DNA of 64,000 nt, from positions 124,001-188,000 of the forward strand of contig JBFWZQ010000002.1 in the NCBI GenBank assembly GCA_050185195.1, in the 5' to 3' direction. Source of the stretch: CADEFQ01 sp050185195 (GTDB taxonomy: Bacteria > Pseudomonadota > Gammaproteobacteria > Steroidobacterales > Steroidobacteraceae). The stretch's first letter is position 1. The number at the start of each line of letters is the position of its first letter. Positions 52,870-61,160 of the stretch are shown one piece after another. The notes below the pieces were generated by a model, which saw only the letters and a list, made by a program, of their open reading frames with translations, was not told where the DNA came from and ran no database searches. The position numbers and the translations under genes are program-made.

Positions 52870-53335
52870 TGCTGAAGGAGTTCAGCGCGGTGGCCGACAC
52901 CAGCATGCCCCGCTTGACCTGCACGCGCTTCGTGTTCCAGCGCGACTTGCGGTAGTAGCTGCCGCCGTCGGCGCACATCTTCGACTTGGAAACTTCGCTC
53001 GGCCCACCGCTCCAGCCGCCATAGGCCTGGTTCGGGTCGGTTGCGTAGTAGCGGGAATCGGCGTCGATGCGGGTGACGTGCGCCATCGGCGGGCTGCCGA
53101 GGTCGTAGACCCGCGGCTTGTCGGTGCGATCGATGCCGTCGAAATCAAGGCAGTTGTACTTGCCGTTGCTCGCGCCGCTGTAGGGATTCGCGCCGATCAG
53201 GTTGCTGCTGCGCGCGAGTGCCGCGCCGCTCTGCAAGGTCAGGATCGCCGGAACAGCCGACGTTGCTCCCCGCAACAGCGCACGACGACCGATCTTCACG
53301 GGCGTCGAACCAGGTTCCTTCTGCTCTGCACTCAT
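52844..53335 (-). CDS. Small Tat-signal protein of the HPr-rel-A cassette
   Basis: About 163 residues from ATG 53335, preceded by GAGG 8 bases upstream. The N-terminus has a twin-arginine signal (KIGRRALLRGATSAVPAILTL, RR at 17-18) with probable cleavage after ALA near residue 41. The mature part of ~120 residues has two Cys (KYNCLDFDGID, SKMCADGGSYYRKSRW) and the tail SSGINYTDV. I recognise no domain. It is the first gene of the long operon and overlaps the PqqD-like gene, so it may be the client of that system. The upstream in-frame codons to 53392 lack a Shine-Dalgarno. Confidence 0.75.
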   Translation of the reverse strand: MSAEQKEPGSTPVKIGRRALLRGATSAVPAILTLQSGAALARSSNLIGANPYSGASNGKYNCLDFDGIDRTDKPRVYDLGSPPMAHVTRIDADSRYYATDPNQAYGGWSGGPSEVSKSKMCADGGSYYRKSRWNTKRVQVKRGMLVSATALNSFSSGINYTDV

Positions 53336-53486
53336 CCGCACGACCTCTGCACTTTCAACAGGAAGCATCCCACCGATATGACACTGATGCAAGACTCTGG
53401 CCGGCCGGCGACACCATCAATACCGTCAAGCACTTGCCGAGCATTTGACATGTTGCGACGAGATTCGCTGTAAACGAAATCGACAG

Positions 53487-54860
53487 CTACCTCCCGCCCT
53501 TCCCGAACACGACCACTTCGACGGTCTGCAGCAGGATCATGAGGTCGAACAGCAGCGTGTGGTTCTTCACGTAGTAGAGGTCGTACTGCAGCTTCTCGAT
53601 GGCGTCCTTCTCGGAGGCGCCGTAGGGATAACAGAGCTGCGCCCAGCCCGTGATGCCGGGCTTCGCGCAGTGGCGTTCGTCGTAGTACGGCACCGAGTCC
53701 CCGAACTGGCTCACGAACTCCGGCCGCTCCGGGCGCGGCCCGACGAAGCTCATGTCGCCGCGCAGCACATTGAACACCTGCGGCAGCTCGTCGATACGCA
53801 CCTTCCTGATCAGGCGCCCGACCCGCGTGACACGCGAGTCGCCCGACGTTGCCCAGCGCGGCCGCCCGTCTGATTCGGCGTCGACCGTCATGCTGCGGAA
53901 TTTCAGGACGTTGAACACCTTGCCGTCGAGGCCGACCCGGCGTTGCCGATAGAAATAAGGCCCACGCGGGCCGTCCTCGATCGCGATCGCGAGCATGGTC
54001 AGCACGATCAGCGGCAGCGTCACGACGAGCAGCAGCGTTGCTGCGATCACGTCGAAGGAACGCTTGGTGAACTGCCTGACGGGGTCACGCCGGAAACCTT
54101 CCCCGAAAATGATCCAGCTCGGGTTCAGCACGTCGAGCCGCACGCGCCCCGTCTCGCGCTCGAGGAAGCTGACGAGATCGATCACCTCGATGCCCGCGAG
54201 CCGGCAATCGAGCAGCTCGCGCACCGGAAATTCGCGCCGCCGGTCGTCCATCGCGACGACGATCTCGTCGACGCCCGCGGCCTGCGCGAGGTCCCGCAAC
54301 TGCTCGCCGGGGCCGATCGCCAGCAGGTCACGGCCGACGAGGGCCGCTTCGCCCGGCGCGGCGATGTAACCCGCGACCCTGAAGCCGCGCTGGTCCGAGC
54401 GGCGCCGCAGTTGCGACAGGCTCTGCGCACGCTGCCCGGCGCCGAACACCAGGACGACGCGCTTGAAGGCATCCTCGTCGAGCAGGCGATCGCTGATCAG
54501 GCGCACGACCGCGATCAGGAAGAGCGACAGCGCACCCCACTCGATGAGCTGGCGCGGCGCCGGCCGCCAGTCCTGCAGGAAAAACGTGACGATCACGACG
54601 CTCGCCATGGCGAGCAGGTGCGCAAGGCCCGCCCGCAGCACCACGCCCTTGAGGCGCGCGCGCTGGCGCACGCTGTAGAGGCCCATCGCGAGCAGGGCGA
54701 CGAAACCGCTGGCCGAAAAAACGAGGATCTTGGGCAACTGCGGCGAGCGGCCGTGCAGCCCGTCGACGATGATCGGCGCGCTCACCAGCACCAGCAATTC
54801 GACGAGCGCCAGCAGCGCCGTCGGCAAGTGAACGTAATGTCGGAACAGACGTAGCTTCAT
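53487..54860 (-). CDS. Initiating sugar-phosphate transferase, PEP-CTERM/EpsB type
   Basis: A 457-residue polyprenyl-phosphate hexose-1-phosphate transferase. Four N-terminal TM helices (for example LPTALLALVELLVLV), a CoA-binding-like middle domain (VLVFGAGQRAQSLSQL), TM5, then the catalytic domain: RQFTKRSFDVIAATLLL, YRQRRVGLDGKVFNVLKFRSM, IRKVRIDELPQVFNVLRGDMSFVGPRPERPEF in parts, and KPGITGWAQLCYPYG. It loads the first sugar onto undecaprenyl phosphate. It is transcribed separately from the 151-base-distant Tat gene; ATG 54860 is preferred over TTG 54866. Confidence 0.94.
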   Translation of the reverse strand: MKLRLFRHYVHLPTALLALVELLVLVSAPIIVDGLHGRSPQLPKILVFSASGFVALLAMGLYSVRQRARLKGVVLRAGLAHLLAMASVVIVTFFLQDWRPAPRQLIEWGALSLFLIAVVRLISDRLLDEDAFKRVVLVFGAGQRAQSLSQLRRRSDQRGFRVAGYIAAPGEAALVGRDLLAIGPGEQLRDLAQAAGVDEIVVAMDDRRREFPVRELLDCRLAGIEVIDLVSFLERETGRVRLDVLNPSWIIFGEGFRRDPVRQFTKRSFDVIAATLLLVVTLPLIVLTMLAIAIEDGPRGPYFYRQRRVGLDGKVFNVLKFRSMTVDAESDGRPRWATSGDSRVTRVGRLIRKVRIDELPQVFNVLRGDMSFVGPRPERPEFVSQFGDSVPYYDERHCAKPGITGWAQLCYPYGASEKDAIEKLQYDLYYVKNHTLLFDLMILLQTVEVVVFGKGGR

Positions 54861-54935
54861 CGGCAACCGCGATCAGTCTTTCCCTGTGGGGCCCGCACGA
54901 CGCGGCGCAGTCTAGTCCGTGACTGGCGACGAAAT

Positions 54936-54951
54936 GGTGACGGGCTTCACG
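54936..54951. promoter_or_regulatory. CRP/Clp-like dyad upstream of the initiating sugar transferase
   Basis: GGTGACGGGCTTCACG fits TGTGA-N6-TCACA at 8 of 10 positions and shares 14 of 16 bases with the dyad at 17513-17528, including the same CGGGC core. It lies 77-91 bases before the ATG at 54860 on the minus strand. The 295-base interval 54861-55155 otherwise shows no gene; it also serves as the upstream region of the lipoprotein at 55156. Confidence 0.45.
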
Positions 54952-55155
54952 CGCCTTGCCGTCCCTTTGCAATGCAGAGCGTGAACAACATCACCCAAGT
55001 CGTTGCCGCGAGACGTGATTATCGCCGCGCGACCCCGATCACGCTACTGGAAATGTCTCTGAATACAGACGCTTGGCCATATTGATGAGGCGCGCGTCTA
55101 CACCTATTGTGCCGCACGACTCCCCAGGATCAACGCGGGACGGAGCCTACGAGCG

Positions 55156-55827
55156 ATGAGACTGATTTCCGGTGCACTGCTGATCACGATGCTTTCCCTC
55201 GGGCTGCAGGCCTGTGGCGGTTCGGGCGATTCCGACACGTCGAATGCCACGCCGCCGCCGCCGCCCGCAGGCAATCGTGCCCCCACCATCTCCGGCAGCC
55301 CCGCCGCGCAGGTCGTGGCCGGCCAGGCCTACTCCTTCTCGCCGACCGCCTCGGATCCCGAAGGCGCGACGCTGACTTTCTCGATCTCGAACAAGCCGGC
55401 GTGGGCGACGTTCAGCTCGTCGACGGGGCGCCTCTCGGGTACGCCGGCCGCGGGCAATGTGGGCACGTCCCCGGGCATCGTGATCAGTGTCACCGACGGC
55501 TCGAACTCCGCGAGCCTCGCTGCCTTCAGCATCGAAGTCACGGCCAGCACGACCCCGCCGCCGGCGAGCGGCAGCGCCACACTGACCTGGCAGCCGCCCA
55601 CCGAGCGCACCGATGGCACCAACCTGTCGGGCCTGTCGGGCTATCGCATCTACTACGGCACGTCCCAGGGCAACTATTCCAACACCGCGAACGTGACCAA
55701 CCCGGGGCTCACGAGCTACGTGATCGAGAACCTCGCGAGCGGCACCTGGTATTTCGTGATGACCGCGCTCGACGGCGCGGGCCTCGAGAGCGCGCGCACG
55801 AACCCGGTCTCGAAGACGATCAGCTGA
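55156..55827 (+). CDS. Lipoprotein with one Ig-like (He_PIG) and one fibronectin III-like domain
   Basis: A 223-residue lipoprotein. Lipobox LSLGLQAC with Cys20, a short Pro-rich linker, one putative-Ig domain (NRAPTISGSPAAQVVAGQAYSF ... TGRLSGTPAAGNVGT) at about 38-130, and a fibronectin-III-like domain (LTWQPPTERTDGTNLSGLSG, YRIYYGTSQGNY) to the end. It is a short paralogue of the lipoprotein at 56324-58120, with the same C-terminal NPGLTSYVIENLASGTWYF block. A GGAG Shine-Dalgarno precedes ATG 55156. Surface or periplasmic location is inferred. Confidence 0.85.
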   Translation: MRLISGALLITMLSLGLQACGGSGDSDTSNATPPPPPAGNRAPTISGSPAAQVVAGQAYSFSPTASDPEGATLTFSISNKPAWATFSSSTGRLSGTPAAGNVGTSPGIVISVTDGSNSASLAAFSIEVTASTTPPPASGSATLTWQPPTERTDGTNLSGLSGYRIYYGTSQGNYSNTANVTNPGLTSYVIENLASGTWYFVMTALDGAGLESARTNPVSKTIS

Positions 55828-55837
55828 GAAAAGAAAG

Positions 55838-55913
55838 TGGCGTCCCCAAGGGGATTCGAACCCCTGTCGCCGCCGTGAAAGGGCAGTGTCCTGGGCCTCT
55901 AGACGATGGGGAC
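55838..55913 (-). tRNA. tRNA-Glu (UUC anticodon)
   Basis: A 76-base cloverleaf with acceptor stem GTCCCCA/TGGGGAC, anticodon loop CTTTCAC (UUC), T-arm GGTTCGAATCC and encoded CCA. It lies 15 bases downstream of tRNA-Ala on the same strand, sharing its promoter. Confidence 0.97.
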
Positions 55914-55928
55914 GCCGTAAGAAAAGTT

Positions 55929-56004
<76 letters not shown>

Positions 56005-56018
56005 ACGAAAGGGGCGCG

Positions 56019-56047
56019 AAACTACGCAAGCGCCGGCGCCATGTCAA
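56019..56047 (-). promoter_or_regulatory. Sigma-70 promoter of the tRNA-Ala/tRNA-Glu unit
   Basis: On the minus strand TTGACA (56047-56042) and TAGTTT (56024-56019) are separated by exactly 17 bases. They are followed by a GC-rich discriminator (CGCGCCCC), as is usual for stable-RNA promoters. The -10 ends 15 bases before the tRNA-Ala 5' end at 56004. Confidence 0.75.
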
Positions 56048-56143
56048 GGCAGCACCGTTTTGCAGATCCCCCAATGCGACAAAACCTGATGTCGTCGCCC
56101 TGAGACATTATGCGCGCGATTCCCGCGTGCTAAAAATAGCGCC

Positions 56144-56230
56144 AGTCAAAGGCATACCCGTCGCAAGGCGGGGACGCAAAGCCTCCGGTCTTGGGTACTG
56201 ACAGACTCGAGATAGCGGGGTTGCCGGCCG
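56144..56230 (+). promoter_or_regulatory. Cyclic-di-GMP-I (GEMM-I) riboswitch
   Basis: The aptamer core is clear. P1 pairs GGCA (56151-56154) with TGCC (56222-56225). A GCAA tetraloop caps the CCCGTC/GGCGGG arm. The invariant GGACGCAAAGCCTCCGG spans 56172-56188, and the second arm ends in ATAGCGGGGTTGCC (56212-56225). This agrees base for base with the conserved GEMM-I positions, including the GNRA loop/receptor pieces. It lies about 95 bases before the ATG of the Ig-repeat lipoprotein. I cannot identify a clean expression-platform hairpin; a TAAAAAT -10-like box lies just upstream at 56131. Confidence 0.9.
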
Positions 56231-56323
56231 GGCCCATTCTGCGGGCGCAGTCGTCACACCCTCGTCTATTTTGATTCCGCCTTCCCCGAGACCGCAGCCG
56301 ATGCGGGGAATCGAGGACGCGGA

Positions 56324-58120
56324 ATGAAGAAATACCTGGTACTCCTGGTCGCAGCATCCACACTGGCGCTGGCGGGCTGTCTCGACGAAGAGAAAGACAC
56401 GTCGAACGCCGACCCGCAGGATCCTGCGCCGTCCGTCAACCGTGCGCCCGAGATCTCGGGCAGCCCCGCGGGCTCCGTGCAGGCGGGCACCGCGTATGCC
56501 TTCACGCCCACCGCGAGCGACGCCGATGGCGATCCGTTGACGTTCTCCGCGAGCGGCGTGCCGTCGTGGGCGAGCGTGGACACCTCGACGGGCCGCATCA
56601 GCGGGACGCCTGCCGACGCGAACGTCGGAACGTCCGGCGATATCTCGATCTCCGTCAACGACGGCAAGGCGACGGCGACATTGGCCGCGTTTCGCATCAC
56701 GGTGACGGCGAAGACCACGCCGCCCCCCGGCAATACCGCGCCGACGATTTCCGGCGTGCCCCCGGCGAGCGTGCTCGTGGGACAGGCCTACAGCTTCCAG
56801 CCGACCGCCGCGGACGCCAATGGCGACGCGCTGACCTTCTCGATCGCCGGGCTGCCGGCCTGGGCGACTTTCGCGACCAGCACCGGCCGCCTGTCCGGTA
56901 CGCCGGGCGCAGGCCACGTGGGGACGTCCTCGAGCATCACGATCAGCGTGAACGACGGCAAGGGCGGTAGCGCCGCGTTGCCGCCCTTCTCGATCCAGGT
57001 CCAGGCGCCGCCGCCACCCACCAACCGCCCGCCCACCATCGGCGGCGCACCGCCGACCACGGTCAGCGTCGGCTCCGCATACGCCTTCCAGCCCTCGGCG
57101 AGCGATCCCGATGGCAACACCCTCACCTTCAGCATCGCGAATCGCCCCGGCTGGGCGAGCTTCTCGGGCAGCACGGGGCGGCTCTCGGGTACGCCGACGG
57201 CGGCGGGCACGCATGGCGGCATCGTCATCAGCGTCAGCGACGGCAAGGGCGCGGGCGCATCGCTGCCGGCGTTCACCCTGACCGTCTCGGCGGCGGCGAA
57301 TCGTGCGCCGACGATTTCCGGCACGCCCACCACGTCGGTCAATGCCGGCAGCGCGTACAGCTTCACGCCGGCGGCCGCCGACGCGGACAAGGACACGCTC
57401 GCCTTCGGCATCGCGAACAAGCCGGCGTGGGCGAGCTTCAACACGACGACGGGCCGCCTCTCCGGCACACCGGCGGCCGCCGACGCGGGCACGACCGCGA
57501 ACATCGTCATCAGCGTGAGCGACGGCAAGGGCGGCAATGCCACGCTGCCGGCGTTCTCGCTGACGGTCAACGTAACGAACGGCGCACCCACGATCTCGGG
57601 CACGCCCGCGACGAGCGTGAACGTCGGTGCGGCCTACAGCTTCACGCCGACCGCGGCCGACCCGAACCAGGACACGCTCGCCTTCGGCATCGCGAACAAG
57701 CCCGCGTGGGCCAGCTTCGACACGGCGACGGGTCGCCTGTCGGGCACGCCCGCCGCGGCGGACGTCGGCACGACCGCGAACGTCGTCATCAGCGTGAGCG
57801 ACGGCAAGGGCGGCAATGCCACCCTGCCCGCCTTCTCGATCACCGTGGCGAGCACGACGACTGGATCGGCCACGCTGACCTGGACGGCGCCCACCGAGAA
57901 CGACGACGGCACCACGCTCACCAATCTCGCGGGCTATCGCATCAACTACGGCAAGAGCGCCACGGGACTCGACCAGGCCGTGCAGGTCGCCAATCCCGGC
58001 CTCACGACCTACGTGATCGACAACCTCGCGCAGGGCACGTGGTACTTCTCGATGAAGTCCTACACCAATGCGGGGCTCGAGAGCGCACCGACCAACGTGG
58101 TGAGCAAGACGATCCAGTAG
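56324..58120 (+). CDS. Lipoprotein with five Ig-like (He_PIG) repeats and a fibronectin III-like domain
   Basis: A 598-residue lipoprotein under a c-di-GMP riboswitch. Lipobox LALAGC with Cys19. Five putative-Ig repeats start near residues 39, 136, 233, 326 and 419, each with the pattern APTISG.P, V..G.AYSF.PTA.D, LTFSI.N.P.WASF and TGRLSGTP. A C-terminal fibronectin-III-like domain (LTWTAPTENDDGTTLTNLAG, YRINYGKS) begins at about 510. GAGG lies 9 bases before ATG 56324. It is probably a surface-exposed adhesin or matrix-binding lipoprotein. The 55156 gene is a one-repeat paralogue. Confidence 0.88.
   Translation: MKKYLVLLVAASTLALAGCLDEEKDTSNADPQDPAPSVNRAPEISGSPAGSVQAGTAYAFTPTASDADGDPLTFSASGVPSWASVDTSTGRISGTPADANVGTSGDISISVNDGKATATLAAFRITVTAKTTPPPGNTAPTISGVPPASVLVGQAYSFQPTAADANGDALTFSIAGLPAWATFATSTGRLSGTPGAGHVGTSSSITISVNDGKGGSAALPPFSIQVQAPPPPTNRPPTIGGAPPTTVSVGSAYAFQPSASDPDGNTLTFSIANRPGWASFSGSTGRLSGTPTAAGTHGGIVISVSDGKGAGASLPAFTLTVSAAANRAPTISGTPTTSVNAGSAYSFTPAAADADKDTLAFGIANKPAWASFNTTTGRLSGTPAAADAGTTANIVISVSDGKGGNATLPAFSLTVNVTNGAPTISGTPATSVNVGAAYSFTPTAADPNQDTLAFGIANKPAWASFDTATGRLSGTPAAADVGTTANVVISVSDGKGGNATLPAFSITVASTTTGSATLTWTAPTENDDGTTLTNLAGYRINYGKSATGLDQAVQVANPGLTTYVIDNLAQGTWYFSMKSYTNAGLESAPTNVVSKTIQ
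57299..57850 (+). repeat. Two near-identical tandem Ig-domain coding repeats
   Basis: Repeat units 4 and 5 of the lipoprotein (about 57299-57577 and 57578-57850, ~279-base period) share long identical DNA runs, for example GACACGCTCGCCTTCGGCAT and AGCGTGAGCGACGGCAAGGG. This indicates recent unit duplication. Units 1-3 are more diverged. Copy number could vary between strains. Confidence 0.75.
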
Positions 58121-58123
58121 CGA

Positions 58124-59584
58124 TCAGCTCGTCGCCGCTCGCAGGCCCCGCATGGCGCCTGCGAGCGTGCGCAGGCGCGCCGCATACAGCAACCACATGC
58201 TGGCGGCATAGACGACGACGCCCACGAGGATCTGGGCGGACAGCCCGGCCAGCGAGTCGAAGGCGAACGGGCCGAAGCGGCGCAGCAGCTCCACGGCCGC
58301 CCCCATGACGAGGCAGCCCGAGGCGGCCGGCGCCAGCGCACCGAGGAACGCGGCGAACGGCGTCTTCGCCGTGCGCAACGCCATGATGAGGCCCGGCAGG
58401 GAGAAGAGCGGGAACGCGATGGCCCAGGCCCATGCAACACCGGCGACGCCCTGCGAGGCGCCCAGCCAGAACGCAAGGGGCAGCCCCGCCGCGCTCAGCA
58501 GGGTGAGCCACATGTTGGCCCGGAACTGCCCCGTCCACATCAGCACGTGGGACGACAGCAGTTGCGCGGCATACCCGGCCGCATAGAGGCACAGGATCCG
58601 GAGCGGCTCGATGGCGGCCACCCACTTGGTGCCGAGCACGACGTGGATCAGCGAATCGGCCACGAGCGCGAGCCCGGCGGCGGCCGGAAACGCGAGATAG
58701 GCCACCAGTTCGGTCAGCATCAGGAAGTAGCGCCGCAGGCTCTCGGGCGAACGCTGCACGGCCGAGAACACGCCCGGCACGACCTTGCTGACGACGGAGG
58801 TCACTTCCTGGATGGGCAAGGTCGAAAAGGTCAACGCAAAGGAATAGGTCCCGAGCACTTCCTTGCCGAGGAGGCGGCCGATGACGGCCTGGTCGGCGTT
58901 GGTGTACGTGTACCACCCGGCCCGCGAGACCAACACGCGCCAGCCCGCCAGGATCGGCCGCAGCAACGCGCGCAACCCGGCGGGGCGCGCGGGACGATAA
59001 GGGCGCAACCAGAGCAGCGCCAGGGTCGCTGCCACGGCGCCCGCCAGCGTGTTGAGGACGAGCGCCCAATGGCCGAGCCCGAGCCAGGCGCAGGTGGCGA
59101 GCGTCGCTGCCGTGACGCAGCCCTGCAGGGCTCCGATCGCTGCGAGCGTCCCGTAGTGCAGGTCGATCTGCAGGCGCGCCCGGGGCAGGACTTGTGCGGC
59201 ATCGAGCACGATGAGGGGCGCGAGCGCGCACACGAGCGCAACGACACCCGGCTCCGAGAAGAAATGCGCCACCGGCACCGAGGCGAGGCCCAGCAGGAGC
59301 GCGATGGCGGCCCCGGCGAGCAGCAGCAGGCCGGCGAGGCGCGCCGTCTCCGCTGTCGTCAGGGAGCGGTCCTGGACCAGGACGGATTCGAAACCGAAAT
59401 CCTCGACCATGCGCACGAGGCCCACGGGCACCATGGCCATCGCGACCAGGCCGTAGTCCCCCGGGTCGAGGCGGCGCACGGCATACAGTGTTGCCACCCA
59501 GCTGACGAGCTGGGTCGCCCAGCGAAACACCGCCGTCCAGGCGATGCCCCGGAACAGCGACCGGTCAAGCTCCTCGTGTTGCAT
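58124..59584 (-). CDS. Second Wzx-type polysaccharide flippase
   Basis: A 486-residue multi-pass MOP-superfamily protein. N-terminal RGIAWTAVFRWATQLVSWVATL and YAVRRLDPGDYGLVAMAMV are typical, followed by alternating helices and the NADQAVIGRLLGKEVLGTYSFA loop. The only convincing start is ATG 59584, which overlaps the gltX end by 20 bases. It is only modestly similar to the flippase at 1936 and sits outside the EPS block, beside gltX. It may serve a second glycan. Its stop lies 4 bases from the convergent lipoprotein stop. Confidence 0.85.
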   Translation of the reverse strand: MQHEELDRSLFRGIAWTAVFRWATQLVSWVATLYAVRRLDPGDYGLVAMAMVPVGLVRMVEDFGFESVLVQDRSLTTAETARLAGLLLLAGAAIALLLGLASVPVAHFFSEPGVVALVCALAPLIVLDAAQVLPRARLQIDLHYGTLAAIGALQGCVTAATLATCAWLGLGHWALVLNTLAGAVAATLALLWLRPYRPARPAGLRALLRPILAGWRVLVSRAGWYTYTNADQAVIGRLLGKEVLGTYSFALTFSTLPIQEVTSVVSKVVPGVFSAVQRSPESLRRYFLMLTELVAYLAFPAAAGLALVADSLIHVVLGTKWVAAIEPLRILCLYAAGYAAQLLSSHVLMWTGQFRANMWLTLLSAAGLPLAFWLGASQGVAGVAWAWAIAFPLFSLPGLIMALRTAKTPFAAFLGALAPAASGCLVMGAAVELLRRFGPFAFDSLAGLSAQILVGVVVYAASMWLLYAARLRTLAGAMRGLRAATS

Positions 59585-60968
59585 GACTCCCGGCGCCCTC
59601 GAGTCGTTGGAGGGTGCGTGCGCGACCCAGCAGCGCGAGCGTCTGGTCGATCGGCGGCGAGACGGTGCCGCCACTCACGGCGACCCGGACGGGCTGCGCG
59701 ACCTTGCCGAGGCCCACGCCGAGTTCGGTCGCGAGCGTTTCGATGGCCGCATGGATCGCGGGCGCGTCCCAGGCCGCCAGCGCCGCGAGGCGTGCGCGCA
59801 ACGCGGCGAGCACCCCCTGCGCGTCGGCGACCAGGTGTTTGGCCACCGCCTTCGGATCGAACTCGAGTGCGTCGGTGAAGAAGAAGCGGCTCGCCAGCGC
59901 CATTTCCTTCAAGGTCTTCGTGCGCTCGCGCTGCGCGACGATCACGCCTTCGATCAGCCCTTCATCGTCGGTCGGCAGCCCGAGCCGCGCGAGGTGCGGC
60001 TTGAAGTACGGCGCAACCTGCGCGGGTGCCGCCCGCATCAGGTGCTGCTGGTTCAACCACAGGAGTTTCTCGGGGTTGAACGCCGAGGCCGCCTTGTTGA
60101 CGTCGCCGATGTCGAACAGCGCGATCATCTCCTCGCGCGTGAAGATCTCCTGGTCGCCGTGCGACCAGCCGAGGCGCACGAGGTAGTTGAGCAGCGCGTC
60201 CGGCAGGTAGCCCTCTTCCTCGTACTGCAGGACGCTCACGGCTCCGTGGCGCTTCGAGAGCTTCGCGCCGTCGGGCCCGAGGATCATCGGCACGTGCGCG
60301 TAGGCGGGCGGCGTGTGGCCGAGCGCGGTGAGCATGTTCATCTGCCGCGGCGTGTTGTTGATGTGATCGTCGCCGCGGATCACGTGCGTGACCCCCATGT
60401 CCGAGTCGTCGACGACCACGCAGAAATTGTAGGTCGGCGTGCCGTCCGACCGCGCGATGATGAGGTCGTCGAGCTCGGCATTCCTGAAGACGATGTCGCC
60501 GTGCACGAGGTCCTTCACCACGACTTCGCCATCGAGCGGATTGCGAAAGCGCACCACCGGCGCCACGCCCGCCAACGGCGCCGCGCGATCGCGGCAGCGG
60601 CCGTCGTAGCGCGGCTTTTCCTTGCGTGCCGTCTGCTGCGCGCGCATCTGCTCGAGTTCATCCTTCGAGCAGTAGCAGCGATAGGCCGTGCCGGCCGTGA
60701 GCATCTGCCCGATGACCGCCTTGTACCGCTCGAAGCGCTGCGTCTGGTAGTAGGGCCCGAGGTCGTGGTCGAGCCCGAGCCAGTGCATGCCCTCGACGAT
60801 CACACGCACGGCCTCGTCGGTCGAGCGCTCGCGGTCGGTATCCTCGACCCGAAGGATGAACTGGCCGCCGTGGCGGCGGGCCTGAAGCCAGGAAAAGAGT
60901 GCGGTGCGCACCCCGCCGATGTGCAGCAGCCCGGTGGGGCTCGGGGCAAAACGTGTGACGATGCTCAT
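59565..60968 (-). CDS. gltX: Glutamyl-tRNA synthetase
   Basis: A 467-residue class I synthetase that charges tRNA-Glu. The HIGH-equivalent is APSPTGLLHIGGVRTALF (residues 8-25). The zinc-like region CYCSKDELEQMRAQ is followed by RYDGRCRD, the KMSKS-equivalent is GAKLSKRHGAVSV, and DTDRERST is also present. The C-terminal anticodon domain ends with LGVGLGKVAQPVRVAVSGG. It is divergent from tRNA-Val. The adjacent tRNA-Glu gene at 55838 is its substrate. Confidence 0.97.
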   Translation of the reverse strand: MSIVTRFAPSPTGLLHIGGVRTALFSWLQARRHGGQFILRVEDTDRERSTDEAVRVIVEGMHWLGLDHDLGPYYQTQRFERYKAVIGQMLTAGTAYRCYCSKDELEQMRAQQTARKEKPRYDGRCRDRAAPLAGVAPVVRFRNPLDGEVVVKDLVHGDIVFRNAELDDLIIARSDGTPTYNFCVVVDDSDMGVTHVIRGDDHINNTPRQMNMLTALGHTPPAYAHVPMILGPDGAKLSKRHGAVSVLQYEEEGYLPDALLNYLVRLGWSHGDQEIFTREEMIALFDIGDVNKAASAFNPEKLLWLNQQHLMRAAPAQVAPYFKPHLARLGLPTDDEGLIEGVIVAQRERTKTLKEMALASRFFFTDALEFDPKAVAKHLVADAQGVLAALRARLAALAAWDAPAIHAAIETLATELGVGLGKVAQPVRVAVSGGTVSPPIDQTLALLGRARTLQRLEGAGSHATRGA

Positions 60969-61024
60969 GGAATTGGGTAAGGACAGGGGCCAAGGATGGT
61001 AACAGATTGATTTCGCAAGGCCGA

Positions 61025-61053
61025 TTGATTCGGCACGCGCGCCCCCGTAAACT
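61025..61053 (+). promoter_or_regulatory. Sigma-70 promoter of tRNA-Val
   Basis: TTGATT (61025-61030) and TAAACT (61048-61053) with exactly 17 bases between them, followed by a GC-rich discriminator (GCGCGCCC). The tRNA 5' end is at 61072. Confidence 0.7.
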
Positions 61054-61071
61054 GCGCGCCCTCTTACCGGC

Positions 61072-61146
61072 GGACGGTTAGCTCAGCGGTAGAGCACTGC
61101 TTTCACACGGCAGGGGTCGCAGGTTCAATCCCTGCACCGTCCACCA
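61072..61146 (+). tRNA. tRNA-Val (CAC anticodon)
   Basis: A 75-base cloverleaf beginning GGACGGTTAGCTCAGCGGTA. Anticodon arm CTGCT-TTCACAC-GGCAG gives CAC. T-arm GGTTCAATCC and the acceptor stem GGACGGT/ACCGTCC with encoded CCA follow. Confidence 0.96.
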
Positions 61147-61160
61147 CGCTGCACAACTGG

